This document shows positions 32,157 through 46,200 of a DNA stretch of 64,000 nt, one piece after another. A program made the translations under genes and the position numbers. Positions within the stretch are counted from its first letter, which is position 1. Every line of letters begins with the position of its first letter. Source of the DNA: Branchiostoma floridae (taxonomy: Eukaryota; Chordata; Leptocardii; Amphioxiformes; Branchiostomatidae); the NCBI RefSeq assembly GCF_000003815.2, contig NC_049990.1:13084255-13148254 (forward strand), written 5' to 3'. The notes under the pieces were generated by a model. That model was not told the DNA's origin. It saw only the letters and a list, made by a program, of their open reading frames with translations, and searched no databases.

Positions 32157-32388
32157 GTAACGCTAGTTCACCTTTATTCGTGGGATAATCTATATCCGTT
32201 GCGTTCAAAAACACGGTATTTAGGGAGCGACCGACGCTGGTTTTAAACTGCAATATTTTGAAAATACATGTATGTATTGCAATTTAGAGCCACAGTCCGT
32301 CGACTTATTATCCATATATATATATATACTCTTTTTTTTTAAACAACGGATATAGGTTATCCCACGAACAAAGGTGAAGTAGCGTTAC
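32157..32388. mobile_element. MITE-like inverted repeat (about 48-bp arms)
   Basis: The left arm (32157-32205: gtaacgctagttcacctt, then cgtgggataatctatatccg) pairs with the right arm (32341-32388: caacggatataggttatccc, then aaaggtgaagtagcgttac), with a few mismatches. The spacer is about 135 nt with an ATATAT run and T-run. No clear target duplication. Confidence 0.7.
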
Positions 32389-34619
32389 CGATGGCCGGAC
32401 AGTAGGCATGACCGGTCGGAATGGATGATCGTGTGGCCTTGGTGGTTCACCATACGCGTCCAGTCGTAACGGTCTTTATTCACAAATAGCAAAACCCCGG
32501 AGGGCTCATATGATTCCATTGTGGGTTTGTCAGCCCGTTAACGCTGCAATTGGGCGCATCAATATCCGCTCGTATTGAACAGCACTGTACAGTCAGAGCT
32601 CATGTTTTATCAGTCCATTATGGCTGGAAGCGAACAATATGCTTATCTGTAGTCTTAATGATATTCCTTCACATGGAACAAGCATGAATCGAAGACATAA
32701 AAAAAGCAAACTGTTCATGAGAGAATTTGTAAGCACTGCACAACGAATGCAGTGGAAAATGAAACACATCTCATTTGTGAATTTTCTCAATTTGATGGCG
32801 AAAGAAAACAGATTTAATGTTGCACACAGGGGCATTGATTATGGCCGCAGACAGACGAAGGATATGCTAATTACGCATTATGATCCGCCATGCTTCAAAC
32901 ACGTGGACACCATCCTCAAAGTTTGTTCTGTAACGGCCTCAGTCGGACCAACACCTTGGTTTGCACGTTACGCTATGGATTTCAAAATATCGATTCCTCA
33001 GTGTGCCGAAATTTTTTCCCTGCTTCAATTCTTGTTGGACCCTAGGTCTTGGATTTTCAAGTGACTCTAGCTGCGGTAAGCGATTTATAGCCCTTTTGTT
33101 TATCATCACGGTAAATATACCTTTGTCTCTTTTGATCGGAAACTTTCGTAGATGATTTTACACGTATGGCTATGATTTGGTCCGAGTTATCCGATTAATG
33201 GTTACTTAGGCCTAGGAAAAAAATTCCCTAATCCCTACCTACCCCAAATAAACTGCCGACCCTAGACGTTTTCTTTTGGTGGAGTCACATAGTTTTCAGT
33301 TAGAATTTTTATTCAGCCTACTTCCAATCTAAGTAAAACACTGCTTGTCCTATCTAAGGAAGTATATAAAATGTATTTTTGCACATATTTTAAGTTTGAC
33401 ATTGAAAGACAAGTATACTCATGCATTTCATATTTACTTTGTTCACCTGTATAATAATATGTATCTCTAGAGCTTTGGGCAGCCTAAAAAATTACAAGAA
33501 AGAAAGATAATCCTTACCTACTGACTTTCATTTCTTAAGGGCTGAAACAGAAAACACAACATTTTTTCTAGGCCTTATAATTATGTAACTGTTATGTATG
33601 CATGGAATTGTTTATTATAAGCACTAATTGCGTTACTAGGACATGAAAAGACCTGAGCCAAGTTCAACGGTTGGGGCGAAATTATCCATTGGACCTACAT
33701 CTGACCCGTCAATGGTGTTTAGGAAGTTGGGAAGGCCTGTTAGTTAAAAAAACCTTACTCATCATTGAAATATTGGGTATGCAAATGACTTCAAAGGGGC
33801 TTGACTGCCTTTCAAGTCTTTTGCTTTAGGAGAGTTCTTTTATTGAGCTACGCACACTATGACCATAGCTGCATAGTTGAATCTTATTAGTGACCCCTTG
33901 CCTAGTGGGGTAATTTCCTGTTCCGATTGTACGGGTATCAAATGTCTTTAGGACATCGTTACTAACAATCTCAGGTAGGCGGTCGACTTATCAAACCGAG
34001 ATGCCCGGCTCATGTGTAGCACATGTTTGGACATGAATGACATTGTCTCTGATTGGTATTTACGACACCGAATTGATGATAAGTAAACTTCCAATGACAA
34101 GTCGGTTTTGAATCGAGAAAAAGTTTTTAGTTTGTTACAACTCATATGATTTGATGCTTTCCAGTGTACGAAATACTTTTCCAGACACGGGTTGCAATGA
34201 GTGGTAAAACCTTTGGTAAAAGCTTGGTTGCATATAAGAATTTCAGGTTGCCCATCTTCTTTAGGTTGCCCCACCACCTCCTCTTTACAATATTACTTAT
34301 TTGGCGTATTTATCTAAAAGTGAAACAAAGAAACCTATAACGTTGATAATAAAAGGGCAAAAGCTGCAACAAACATGTCATTCACATATGACTAGCAGCT
34401 GTAAAAGATTAACCATTAGGAGTTAAGTAATGAAAATTGGCATGTAACCTATAGAGACATTTGTTATTATACAGTATCCTACAGTACTTATCAGAGGGTC
34501 AGATCTAGAGGAACTGATCTTCTGACAAGCTTCCGGGGGTGAGGTTAAAATCAACTCAAATGCTGATAAAAATCCGAACAATAAATTGAGATATTCTAAT
34601 CTCAAGAGGCCTTTACTTT
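32389..34619. other. Large-intron sequence with one unexplained open frame
   Basis: A plus-strand frame of 141 codons runs at 32639-33064. It has no family motif or splice context that I recognise. The rest is unique AT-rich sequence. Confidence 0.35.
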
Positions 34620-35850
34620 TGTGCCAAATTTCAACTCATTCGATTAATTCGATAATTAATGAGGAAAGCTTATAGATCCACTGCATTTCATGATAGGACT
34701 TTCAAACTAGTCACATATATAGATGAGAAAGAGAGAAATATCGATGCATATTAATTATGCAAATGACGGCCTCAGATGATGATCTCAATTGCATAATTAA
34801 ATGGCAAATTGAACGTGTTGACGGATCGTTATGATTTTTGGTATGTAGATAGCCTAAGTAAAAACTTACATATTGAGATATGAACTATACAAATTAACAA
34901 CTAATCATAAATTATAATTAATGAGGAAAGTTGATAAATCCCTGCATTCCGTGATAGGACTTTCAAACTTGTCACATATATAACTGAGAAAGATGGCGGA
35001 GAGTAAGAGGTGTATGTTTGGGTCCGCTAACGTCTTTTCTTGAACTGCAGGAGCCGGTTTAGTTTCCTACTTTGAAAGAGAATAAGTCAAGAAGGGATGA
35101 AAGGATCATCATGATTTTTGGTATGCTAATAGCTTAAGTGATGCTTAATACAATTCAAAATTATTATGTAAATAGGGATCTAATTTGTATAAGCAAAGGC
35201 GAAATGTTATGAACCAACTCCAGGCATATAAAATAAAATGTAATGAGTAACACTTTTATGTTTACAGACATCATTCTACATACCAAACCTGGTTTATTTG
35301 CCAAAGGTATGTGTTCGTGGAACTCTAGTTCAATGATAACTAGGACATTCTTTAATATGTTCAAAATATTGACAAAAATGTCAAATTGGTAATATTCACG
35401 AAGGTCTTGTTAGGTCCTGGAAACTTTACAATGGGCATCCCCACTTAGATGTTGTAGCACCACATGTCTACTTTCCAAAAATATATTTTATGACTGCAAA
35501 TAACACCACATATGGTTGAGAACTTGGGAAGTACCTGTTGTGGAAAGGAAGTTCGAAAATGGGTTCCCTACTGTGTTCCTAAGGTACTGTGGCGTCTGTG
35601 TATGTACGTGTGTTTGTTTGTGGACTACACTACCCGAGGTAAGTTGGGATGGGTAGAATAGACCTTCCAATCAATAGATACAGAAAGAAATAAACCGCTG
35701 CAAACACACGTTCGTTTACTTTTGGAATAGTTACCCTTTAGAAATACACGAATGAAACCTTAAAATCTTTAATGAACGCATTAAATACATTTGACGAATG
35801 TATGGGTTTGTGGTAGTCTAGTTATCCCATAATATCTGTGAAAGCTTGAG
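34620..35850 (+). repeat. Dispersed non-coding repeat, two tandem sub-copies
   Basis: The block 'attaatgaggaaag', 'ctgcatt.c.tgataggact', 'ttcaaact.gtcacatatat' occurs near 34657 and again near 34918, about 260 nt apart. It is followed by 'ccaaaggtatgtgttcgtgg' near 35297. The same family appears inverted at 41.9-42.6 kb. Confidence 0.65.
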
Positions 35851-38800
35851 CTTAAAGATGTTTCGACCTCTTTAAAATCTAATTCTAAGTAAAAACATTA
35901 AGCTCCATGGAAATGGCCTTAATCAACTCCGCTAGTTTTGTCTGCTTGTTTGCGTTGGTGTGCGTTCTTTGAATACAGCAGAGAATATGGTGGAAGAGGG
36001 AGATGTAAGGTGTAACCGTATGCTGACAGGATGGTGTTCAGTTGTTGGTGCCAGGACTTCTATCTTTCGGTCGTAATTTTTTAGAATACATTTCGATATT
36101 GATGTTGACTTCTGTTTTGCGACTTTCTGCATTCTGTTGAATATAGCTTGGATTCCTCGGTAGATAGACAATATATGACCTAATGTCTTCTAATAGCGGT
36201 GTAGAATCATCTCTTTGAAAACAAGAAATCAATTTTGTAGGAAAGGCCAAGGTAGTGTCATCCTTTTGTCCCCCGAGTCCTGGGGCGCGCACGTCATTCC
36301 TGATGCCTTCCTGATGAAACTGTGACTGAGCGCGGGGAGCACCGGTCTGGGGAGGGATATTTGCCACAAATACCAATCAGACGACATGCAGAGTAATTTC
36401 GTTAGAAACGTAGGCATTTTTATCTCAGTACGCATCAGTAATATTGCCACACTAATGCGGCCTTCTTCCAAATTATGACGGATGCTGAAAGCACCATGAT
36501 GCAATTATAGCCCTTCACGAATCAGATTACAAGTATTATTCCACTCTTTCAAATATGACAGGCGCATCATGATCCTTAATTGAAAATCCGGGCTTGTTGG
36601 AGATTCTGGGTTTAATTTCGAAAATGACTGCCTGTAGGGGAGTAAAACAATTTTGCTTTCGAGGCTATTTTTAATTTCCTCGTAAATAAAGAGTTTAATA
36701 TACGATTGCATGAATAGCGGTGATAACAAACAAAAAACGCATAAACGACATTTACTGTGGCCGAACCGCTAATACTATATTTATCTCTCCACAGCATTAA
36801 TTCAAAGCTTCGCTGCGGGTCTTTTTGAAATTGAATTTAATGCCCGAAATACTTCCTAGGATATCAAATAACAAGATGTGCCCCATGCATGAACGGCTCC
36901 CTGTCTATTGGGTCTCCACGGTGCGACTGTACCGGAATCAGGGACGGGACCATTGCCGCTTGACTCGACTGGTTGATTGAAAGTGAGGCCGTGGTGTCAA
37001 CACCATCACAAGGGACAGGAACGGCTTGTGTCGCAGATGGAGCAATGATTGTTATGCAAACAGCCTTAAAATGAATCTATAGGGAGGGACTCAACTAAAG
37101 ATATAAGCAGCATATTGATGGTTGACATATGCTGTGCGCAGGTATGGTCAAAAGTAATGATTTCTCCATGGAATTCCAGGAGGTGGTAAATTGAAAAAAG
37201 TAAAAACATTTCGCATTGGTTGATCATCATACACGAAAGAACCATCCGTATTTGGAAAAATACACACAAAAAAAGAGAAGACAGAGCGGGCTCTAATGCA
37301 CTGGGCGATTACTCTTCGTAATGATGGATAAAATGATGTTATGCTGTGTTAGAATGGTTTGTATTGTAGTTATTTTAAAACATTGTCAGCAGTTTGGCAG
37401 AACACTCGAAAGATAGTGTCACAGCGAAAGTCATGAAGGCTGCGGTATTGACAGAAAGTATCAGGTATGGCAGGTCATTGGATCAAGGGAAAAGGCTACT
37501 AATTTACGGGAAACTTGCCTTTCTGAATTTCTTCAGGTCTGCATTTTCTACATGCTGTGCACGTTGGCCGTAGAGAGGAATTATTTGTCAAAATACTGGA
37601 CTTGTGTTATAGTATGTTGGGAAGGACAACCGTACACACTTACGCCACATCTTCAGAAAAGACGCTGGAGCCGCATGTTCCCCGTTTAGGAACTTTATTC
37701 AACAAACACACAACATACTGAACTTGTGTTATGTTCATCAAAGCATTTGCACAATAATCTAGATACAATCAAAAACAAAAAAAAAGACATATGGAAAATA
37801 TTACATATTCTACAAAAGCGTGAGATCTTTTTACATACCATGATAACTAAGGAGATCATTTGCGATGATGCAAACCGTTAGAAGACCAAGGCAGCTTCCT
37901 TAGGTATCTGTATCTACATAGCCGGTATAACCGCCCTTCGGCGTAAAATGATAAATTCCCATGAACAAATAATGGCAATTTTTCTGCTTAGCGGCTTAGT
38001 CAGTAAATGAATGATTGTTTATATTCATAGCTATGCAGTTACGCTCATAACAGACAGGTATTGTAATGAATTACGCTAAATGGCAGCAGGTCGGTGCCAT
38101 ATGATTAGCTTCTTAATAACCAGTCGTTTGCTATCTGAATGAGCGCACTGGCTGTGCAATTGCTTCCTCGCGTTGTTGGGCAAACGAAGCATTTGTGTTC
38201 AGTTCTACATGTTTTGTAATGCACTGACTAGTTTAGCCGTTTGCACCAGTTGTAGATAGTAGGACTGGTACAATGCTTAGTCAGAGCGAGCAGTCGCACT
38301 GTTTTAGGCCGTGAAGCTTTGTTATGTCTCAGATGAGAGAGGTAAGAGCAATTACCTGTATCTTATCCTTGACGGAGCAATTTTACCGAGCACCATAAAA
38401 ATTAATGTTTTATTGCAATGTTTCCGGTCCTTTGACTGTATGTTGTATCCTTCGCATTGTACGTTTCACGGTATGTCCTTTATCTATGTATTTTTATAGT
38501 TTCATTATATCTGCTCAGCGTTTCTAGGTTAGGCCTTTGATATCTCCTAATGCTGCCGGTAAGCCAAAAAAATCGGATTTCTTAATGTTAATGTTAAGTG
38601 TCACGAATGCATCCTTCTGATTGCGCTGAGGTTGTTTTTAAACAGACCGCACATGTACGTGATTAATACTCCATTCCACTTGGCGGCATTCTCGCTGGGA
38701 TGGCAAAATTGGCACATCGCTCAACAAATTGTATAGGAAAAAAAAACATTTTTTTTAAAAACACTTTGAGTGTTTTGATGTCCTCTCAGTCACACTTTTA

Positions 38801-39627
38801 CATGATGTATGATATACTGAGCACGAAATGAAAGGTTACACATATCCTATTTAGGTCGCAGTGAGAGCACTTTCAAGTGGAAAGAGGGCTTGTCTTACGG
38901 CATCGAAATAGGATTTCCAAAGTAATGCCGAGGTGTTGCGTTCACCTACCCTAATACTGCCGTGAACCTAGACTGGGCCAGAATTTATTCAGGTAAAGGA
39001 TAATATCAGCAAGTTTTATCTCATAGATACTGATCATTTTAATCCTGGTCACTTACGTTAAGCTGAACAGCGTTACTAAATCGTGATGTTTGTGCACAAT
39101 TGACAGACTTGTAGTTGGGCATTCCATCAGCGTAGTACTGAAGTCTGCTGTCGGAACGTATTTGGGACTTTAATGCCCCGTTAATGTCGGGATTCGAACT
39201 TACAAGAATAGACAAATGCCTTTTACATCGGGACCTGAGCTGGATGGAACTCAAAATCTATTCATTTGTTGACGTTCAGTCGTTCTGATCCCGTCTTTGA
39301 GTGTCGGCATGGCTTTTTTAGCATCCGTTTTTCAGGACGGGAATTATTCGAAATGCCATTATCGGTGGTTTAGACAATATATTTGTCTTACTTGCGGGCT
39401 GTGCTCTCGTCTAATTAATGCAGAATACAAAATGCAAGGTCAAGACAAATAGAAGAGTCACATCAAGCTTATGTAATTTTTGTTTAATTATCCATTATCC
39501 CTTGTTCATTTTTACGGATATTTCTAGAATACATATTTCTGTTAGACAGGCTGCGTTTTATATATTGTTACTTTACTACGTTTACAGTAGAACATTTTTA
39601 TTGCACTTCAACGTCCAAGATCCTCCC
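35851..39627. other. Large-intron sequence, no exon seen
   Basis: Unique AT-rich sequence. Several minus-strand open frames at 35.9-36.8 kb overlap each other in different frames and show no known domain. Nothing is supported as coding. Confidence 0.4.
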
Positions 39628-40150
39628 ATTACCCTATTCAGATCGGAGGTTTTGGTCAATATTAATCTGGGACCGGACCGGGGGGCTTTTGAGGCCAGCT
39701 TCTTCTACCTCCTGTGACTCCAATACGGCTTATCATATGACCACCAAATTTTGGTGGCTTATTATGTGACCACTGGATGATGTAGATATTAATTTTGAGT
39801 GTTGTAAGAACTTTGGCGTCGTTATAACGTGATATGGCGTCATCAATTTGATTGTATTGGCTGGGACGATGAAAAATGGTATTATCAGAAAACTTCACTG
39901 TATGCTACAAAAATATAACAGCAAATGTTGATAACAGAATAGTAACGCCAGCTACGACTTTTGTTGTCAATACCATAAATGGCGCCATTTTGGATCTGCC
40001 AACTTGAATTTTTAAAAATAATTTCACAAAAGACATCTGAAATGGAATAAAAACATTAATTTGACTTACCAATCTTATAATACTAGTAAGCTATCTATAC
40101 TTCATCTGGATCTTGGATTTTGGCCGAAGACGTCATTTCAATAGCATAAT
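39628..40150. mobile_element. Degenerate relative of the TTAA/CRE MITE family
   Basis: It opens 'taccctattcagatcggagg' and carries 'gtgactccaatacggct', 'ggcgtcgttataacgtgata', 'atggcgccattttggatc' and 'gaagacgtcatttcaatagc', matching copies A and B in order. The ends are no longer intact. Confidence 0.6.
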
Positions 40151-41725
40151 TTATGCATATTTAATTATCAAAAATAAACTAAATTGCATATAATTTTCAT
40201 ATGCATATAATAAAACCATATGTTTTTCAAGAGCCGACCTTTCGATGACCATCTGTCATCTTCCTCACGGCAGACAACTGTAACTGTGGAACGGGATTTG
40301 TCTTCTTCACCAAGAGGAGGAATCAACAGCCAAAGTGACCCTCAGTCACTCACTCACTACCTAAGTCACTACCTACCTATAAGGAGTCACAAAACCACTG
40401 GGGAGAATCTTCAAAACACAAAACATGCCTAGTCACCTGAGTCAAAACCAGAGCTGTACTTGTGCATCCTAAAGACAAACCTAAAAAGTCACTATCAGTA
40501 AAAACACATCAAAATAAAAGATGTCAACATCGAAAGGCCAACAAATGCAAGAAAGAAGGAAGGCAGGAATAGAGAAGACATCAGCATTAAGAGACCATAT
40601 CACAAGAAGTAACTGTAATAGACAACGATTGGGAATGTGATGACATTTGCAAACACATGTATTGGTAGTATTGAGGGCAGGATCAGACCATCCACTCAAG
40701 TCATATGAGGGGAACAGACTTCACACAGGCATGAGTTGTGGGTACGTCTGTCAAAACTACCGAGGCAGCAGGAGGAGAGGGTAATACTTTAATACTACCA
40801 CCTCTTCTTTGTTTCTCATAAATCTTACCATGTTATACAGATGAAATTTATCGACGACAACCGTGCACATTACATTGTATGGCAGCAACTATTACACATT
40901 GTAGATAATAGAGGTAGATATTAAGGCTTAATATTCTTATGAAAAAGGGACTAGCATAAGTCTTAGTGTAATACAAGTGGGACTGATCATGAGTTTCAGT
41001 TTTTTTTCTGATAACAAAGCAGTGTTTTGTATATTAAACTGTGTTTGGTGGTAACATATTCCACTTTACGATAGTTATGGGAAAATACGAACACATCTAT
41101 CCTAGGCTGGTAACTCTAGTACTTTTAGTTCGTTTTTGAACTGTTGTTAGATACTTATCAGTCGGTACGTCCACCAGCTGCAGTTCATTGGTAATTTTGT
41201 ACATCATGCAAAGTCTGGAGATTTTCCTTCCGCTGTATCTGTATCTATATAGTGTATCTGTATCTAATTTATATGGTCACAGTATCCAAGACTTTAACCA
41301 AAACACGTCATAAATTCTACAGACAGAAAATGTTTGTCCAGTCGAGTAGTCATAATTTGTTCAACGGAAAGGAAACTCTTGAGATCAGACTTGAATGCAT
41401 AATGTTCATCTGATGCGAACTTTTAGTCTCTTGATAGATTTGTTGCCACTATCATATAGCATTGAATGTTCCTATTCCTGATTGCAGAATGTTACAAACT
41501 AGTCACGGCGTGCTCACCAACTGTGTGACGACTCAACTATACAACTTAATCGTAAGCTTGCCCTGCCAGCTTACATCAGCCGTAACGTTCATAGTCTAAC
41601 AGGATGTGCAATTAGGCGATCTTATACATATCTTGAACTGTAATCAACTACAAATTTGATGCTCACGATACATTGTTATATGCATATTTGTCGATAAGAA
41701 GGTTCTGATGTCTTTTGTATGTAAA

Positions 41726-41730
<5 letters not shown>
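40151..41730. other. Large-intron sequence, no exon seen
   Basis: Unique AT-rich sequence with a few simple CTCACT-type stretches near 40344-40385. No gene is supported. Confidence 0.4.

Positions 41731-41778
<48 letters not shown>
41731..41778. repeat. (GT)24 microsatellite
   Basis: Uninterrupted GT dinucleotide tract of 48 nt. Confidence 0.97.
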
Positions 41779-41781
<3 letters not shown>

Positions 41782-41879
41782 TATGTGTTTGTAACTGCAT
41801 AACTTGGATTGCTTGGTACTATAAGGGTAGATCTTGATGAGACCTAGAAATTAGATTTTTGGCCGTCTTGTCGCTTTTT

Positions 41880-42560
41880 ACCGTACTGAAGTGGCAACTA
41901 GAGATCCACGAACACATACCTTTGCCAAATAAACCAGGTTTGTTATGTAGAATGAAGTCTGTAGACAAATGCGTTATATAATTATGTGCTTGGAGTTGGT
42001 TTATAAAATTTCGGCATTAATTATGCAAATTAGATCCCAATTTACAATTAAGACTGTCAAATTGTATCAAGCATTAGTTAAGCTATCAGCATACCAAAAA
42101 TCATGATGATCCTTTGATCCGTTCTTGACTTATTCTCTTTCAAAAGTCTTTAAATACACCTCTTGCTCTCTTCCCTCTTTCTCATGTACATATGTGACAA
42201 CTTTAAAAGTACTAGAATGGTAAGCAGTGGATTTATGAATTTTTCCTAATCAATTATGCAAATTAGCTGTTACTTTGCATATTAAGTGTCACATTATATA
42301 TGTCTTCACTTAGGCTATCTACATGCTATAATCAAGACGATCCGTCAACACGTACATATTTTCTCATTAATTATGCAAATTAGATCTTCATTTGCATGAT
42401 AGATATGTATTGACATTGTTCTCTTTATCAGCTACATATATGACAAGTTTTAAAATCCTATCATGGAATGTAGTGGATTCATAAAATGCCCTTATTATTT
42501 ATGCAAATGCGCTGTTGATTTGCATAATTGGTATCTCATTATGTAGTTTTTCAGTTACGC
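41880..42560 (-). repeat. Dispersed non-coding repeat copy (inverted relative to 34.6-35.3 kb)
   Basis: It contains 'gatccacgaacacatacctt', 'tgccaaataaaccaggtttg', 'attatgcaaattagatc' (three times) and 'gtgacaactttaaaa' in reverse orientation to the 34.6 kb copy. Confidence 0.65.
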
Positions 42561-42852
42561 TACCTACATTCTGGTCCAAAGTTTGAAAGGAAACCGGCGC
42601 CTGAAGTTCTAAAAAGCCGCTAGGGGGAAGAAACTCACAGCACGCACTCTCTGCCCCAAGGGCTATCAACCACTGGAAAATCATGACCACAGCATATCCA
42701 GAACACGAGATATAGAAAATTGAGTTTCCGCTGCAGTACCTTAGCAAGCCGATAGGGGGCCCATTGTCGAACTTGACCTTTGTTTTCCCGACCCCTACCC
42801 ACCTACCAAATATCATCAGGATCCATCCAAGGCTTCTCGAGTTATGCTGTTG

Positions 42853-42898
42853 ACACACACACACACACACACGCACACACACACACACACACACACAT
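42853..42898. repeat. (CA)n microsatellite
   Basis: About 22 CA units with one CG interruption. The tract sits at the end of a 'ctcgagttatgctgttgac' repeat copy, the same repeat that occurs without the CA run elsewhere. Confidence 0.95.
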
Positions 42899-43228
42899 AC
42901 CGTCATACGCCCAAAACATAACCTTAGCCATTCTGGCAAAGCTAATTAAGGTTGTAATAGCTCCAATTCTGGACATGCTATGGTCGAGATTTTCGAGTAA
43001 CAGATAGCTATTTGGCAGAGAGTCGTGTAGACTTAAGACCCCTAGCGGTTTCCTTGGAACAGCAGGAGCCAGTTTTCCTTCTAGTCTGCTGATACATTGC
43101 GTTGATGTTATTGTTTACATCCTAGTGTCCAGTGCTTGACTCATTACCCATGACAACTCCACTGATCTTTGCTTACATCTAAATATATAAGTAGTTGATG
43201 ACGTACTTGCTCAGACTTAAACATTAAG

Positions 43229-46200
43229 AGCTGATGTCTGTAAAAACCAAGCAAAATCAGAAAAAGTTGGCCAAACTCAAAAAATCGATTTTCCTTAAAT
43301 TTTGTGTGGTAGTAGGGCCTTGGTCCAAACCTACAAAAATGGCAAAGTTTTAGATCTGCGGTCACCGGTTGCCATGGCAACGGCCATTTTTCAAAATGGC
43401 GGATTTTCACCAAGAGAAGGCCTTGGTCGCGTCCAAAATAGGCCTCCTTTGGACTCCTGTAGCCCCCACAAATTAACAGATATTTTATTGATTCTCGGAT
43501 ATGTTATTACCCATATTCTAATAAAAAAATGATATATAGTGATGCTCAAAATGTTTTTGTAGTGAGGTGCAGCAGATGTTTGAAAATGATGTGTTTTCGT
43601 GAATTTCCAAAATTGACAAAAATCAATTTTTTGACCATTTTTATTGACCATTAGCTCATTTACAGGCAAATCAATTTGCTTGATTTTTGGCACAGTTATA
43701 GTTTGAACCTTTGTATACATCATATGTAAAAAAAAGTTTGGGCCTTTCACGTATCGAACCGTGGTGGCCCCGAGAGTAAACCAATATTTCCATTTCAAGA
43801 AAATCGTAACCATAGAATTATTCCTGGAAAAACAGTCATAGCTTACCAAAAATGAATTTCAGTTTCATGTTATGTAGCAGAGAAACTTACCTATCACTTA
43901 TAAAAGCAGGATTGTTCTAGATTTTTTTATAATTGCCTTTAAACTGATTTTATTGAGTTTTTTTCGTCATTTTTAGACCAAAAAATGTATATTTTGGCCC
44001 AAGCACCCTGGTATTGCAACCAAATGACCTGAAATTTGGTATAGGAATGTCCTGGACAAGTACACACATGGGTTGATAACTGGTTTGCCATGTAATAGAA
44101 CAAAATGCTGAATTTGGTGACTTTTTTTGGCATTTTCGGCCCAAAAAGTACATTTTTGGCCCCTGTACCCTGGTTTTACAACCGAATGCCCTGAAATTTG
44201 GTATAGGAATGCCCTGGACACATGCGCACATAGATTCAATAACCATTTTGGCATACTGTTCAACAAAATGCTTAATTTTTTCCAAAAAAAGTACATTTTT
44301 GGCTCCCATACCCTGGTTTTACAACTGATGAATGACCTGGAATTCGGTATAGCAATGCCCTGAACATACATGTATGCGCACATGGATTCAATAACATGTT
44401 TTGCATACAGTACAACAAAATGCTTTATTTTGAACATTTTGCCATTCTTTTTTCCCAAAATCATTTTTCGCTCCTGTTCCCTGGTTTTCCAAGTAAATAA
44501 CCGGTAAAAATTTGGTATAGGAGCGCCTTGGAAATGGCTTTTATAGCCCGTTTTTGCATACAGTGCAACAAAACGCTTAATGTTGTACTTTTGGGTCATT
44601 GTTTTACCCAAAGTACATTTCTGGCTCCTGTTCCCTATTAGGCATTACAGGCAAATGACCTCCTAGACGCCTGTAACCCCCACAAAGTAAGAGATATTCT
44701 ATTGATTCCCGTATATGTTATTACCCATATTTAGTAATAAGAAAAGTGATAAAAAGTTATACTCGAAAGTTTTTTGTAGTGAGGTGCAGCAAATGTTAAA
44801 AGATGACGTGTCTTTGTAAATTGCCAAAAAGTTTCAGAATTTCAGATTATTTAGTTGGAAAAACAGGGTACAGGAGCCAAAATGTTTTTTTTGGGGGGTA
44901 AAAAAAATGGCAAAAAAACACACAAAATTCATCATTTTGCTGTACTGTATGACAAGCATTCGGCTCGAAACCGAGAGGTGGCGGGTTCGAATCCGACTGC
45001 TGTGTCACCGATCTTGTGCCCTTGGGAAAGGCACTTTACACGACTTTCCTCACTTAACTCAGGTTTAAATGAGTATCTAGCTTCGGCATCTCAAAGATGT
45101 CCACGTTCAAGGTTCAAGGTTCTAGCTTCGGCTAGTGGCCTTGGCGGGGCTTTGTGGCCGAGACAAGCCTTAGGGGCATGTTCGGGCATGACGCACCCGC
45201 CATGACACACGAGTTGCGCGATCGGGGGTAGGAGGAACCCCTCACATCCTTGGTCGGAAGTCCTCCTAGGAGACGGAAACTCCAAATAATAAACCTGCAT
45301 CTGCTGAGGCCGTCTTACGTGGCAAACAGTTCTGTCCCTGTATGACTTAGTGCGCCAGTAGACGAGAGGGTGGAGAAGGGAGTGCACACCCCTCCTTCAC
45401 CTTAAAAATAGTCACGTGCAGGCCAGGCAGACTGGTCGTCTAATCAACCTTTTCTGCCTACCATTGATCTTCGGATACGAAGAAACAGCCATCATCATGC
45501 CAAAATTATTATTGACTCTATGTGCGCATGTGTCCAGGGCATTTCCATACCAAATGTCAGGTCATTTAGTTGTAAAACCAGGGTTCAATGGGCCAAAAAT
45601 GTACTTTTGGCGCCAAAAATTACAGAAAGAGCCAGAAATGTACTTTGAGTAAAACAATGACCAAAAAGTACAACATTACGCGTTTTGTTGCACTGTATGC
45701 AAAAACGGGTTATAAAAGCCATTCCCAAGGCGCTCCTATACCAAATTTTTACCGGTTATTTACTTGGAAAACCAGGGAACAGGAGCGAAAAATGATTTTG
45801 GGAAAAAAGAATGGCAAAATGTTCAAATAAAGCATTTTGTTGTACTGTATGCAAAACATGTTATTGAATCCATGTGCGCATACATGTATGTTCAGGGCAT
45901 TGCTATACCGAATTCCAGGTCATTCATCAGTTGTAAAACCAGGGTATGGGAGCCAAAAATGTACTTTTTTTGGAAAAAAATTAAGCATTTTGTTGAACAG
46001 TATGCCAAAATGGTTATTGAATCTATGTGCGCATGTGTCCAGGGCATTCCTATACCAAATTTCAGGGCATTCGGTTGTAAAACCAGGGTACAGGGGCCAA
46101 AAATGTACTTTTTGGGCCGAAAATGCCAAAAAAAGTCACCAAATTCAGCATTTTGTTCTATTACATGGCAAACCAGTTATCAACCCATGTGTGTACTTGT

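Noticed and set aside
36901-36960. RGDP word on the minus strand, tested as part of the GGDP neuroligin segment
   Set aside because: Neighbouring residues do not fit the family and the frame is closed soon after.
39039-39254. 71-codon minus-strand frame (DINGALKSQI, YYADGMPNYKS)
   Set aside because: Looks mildly protein-like, but no flanking splice sites in a consistent phase and no family recognised.
44949-45030. Possible tRNA gene
   Set aside because: B box is present but there is no A box and no full cloverleaf; the following body shows a SINE.
45091-45387. CHGGC motif on the minus strand, considered as the missing esterase HGG exon
   Set aside because: It lies in the SINE body in the loop of the fold-back element, and the surrounding residues do not match the family.
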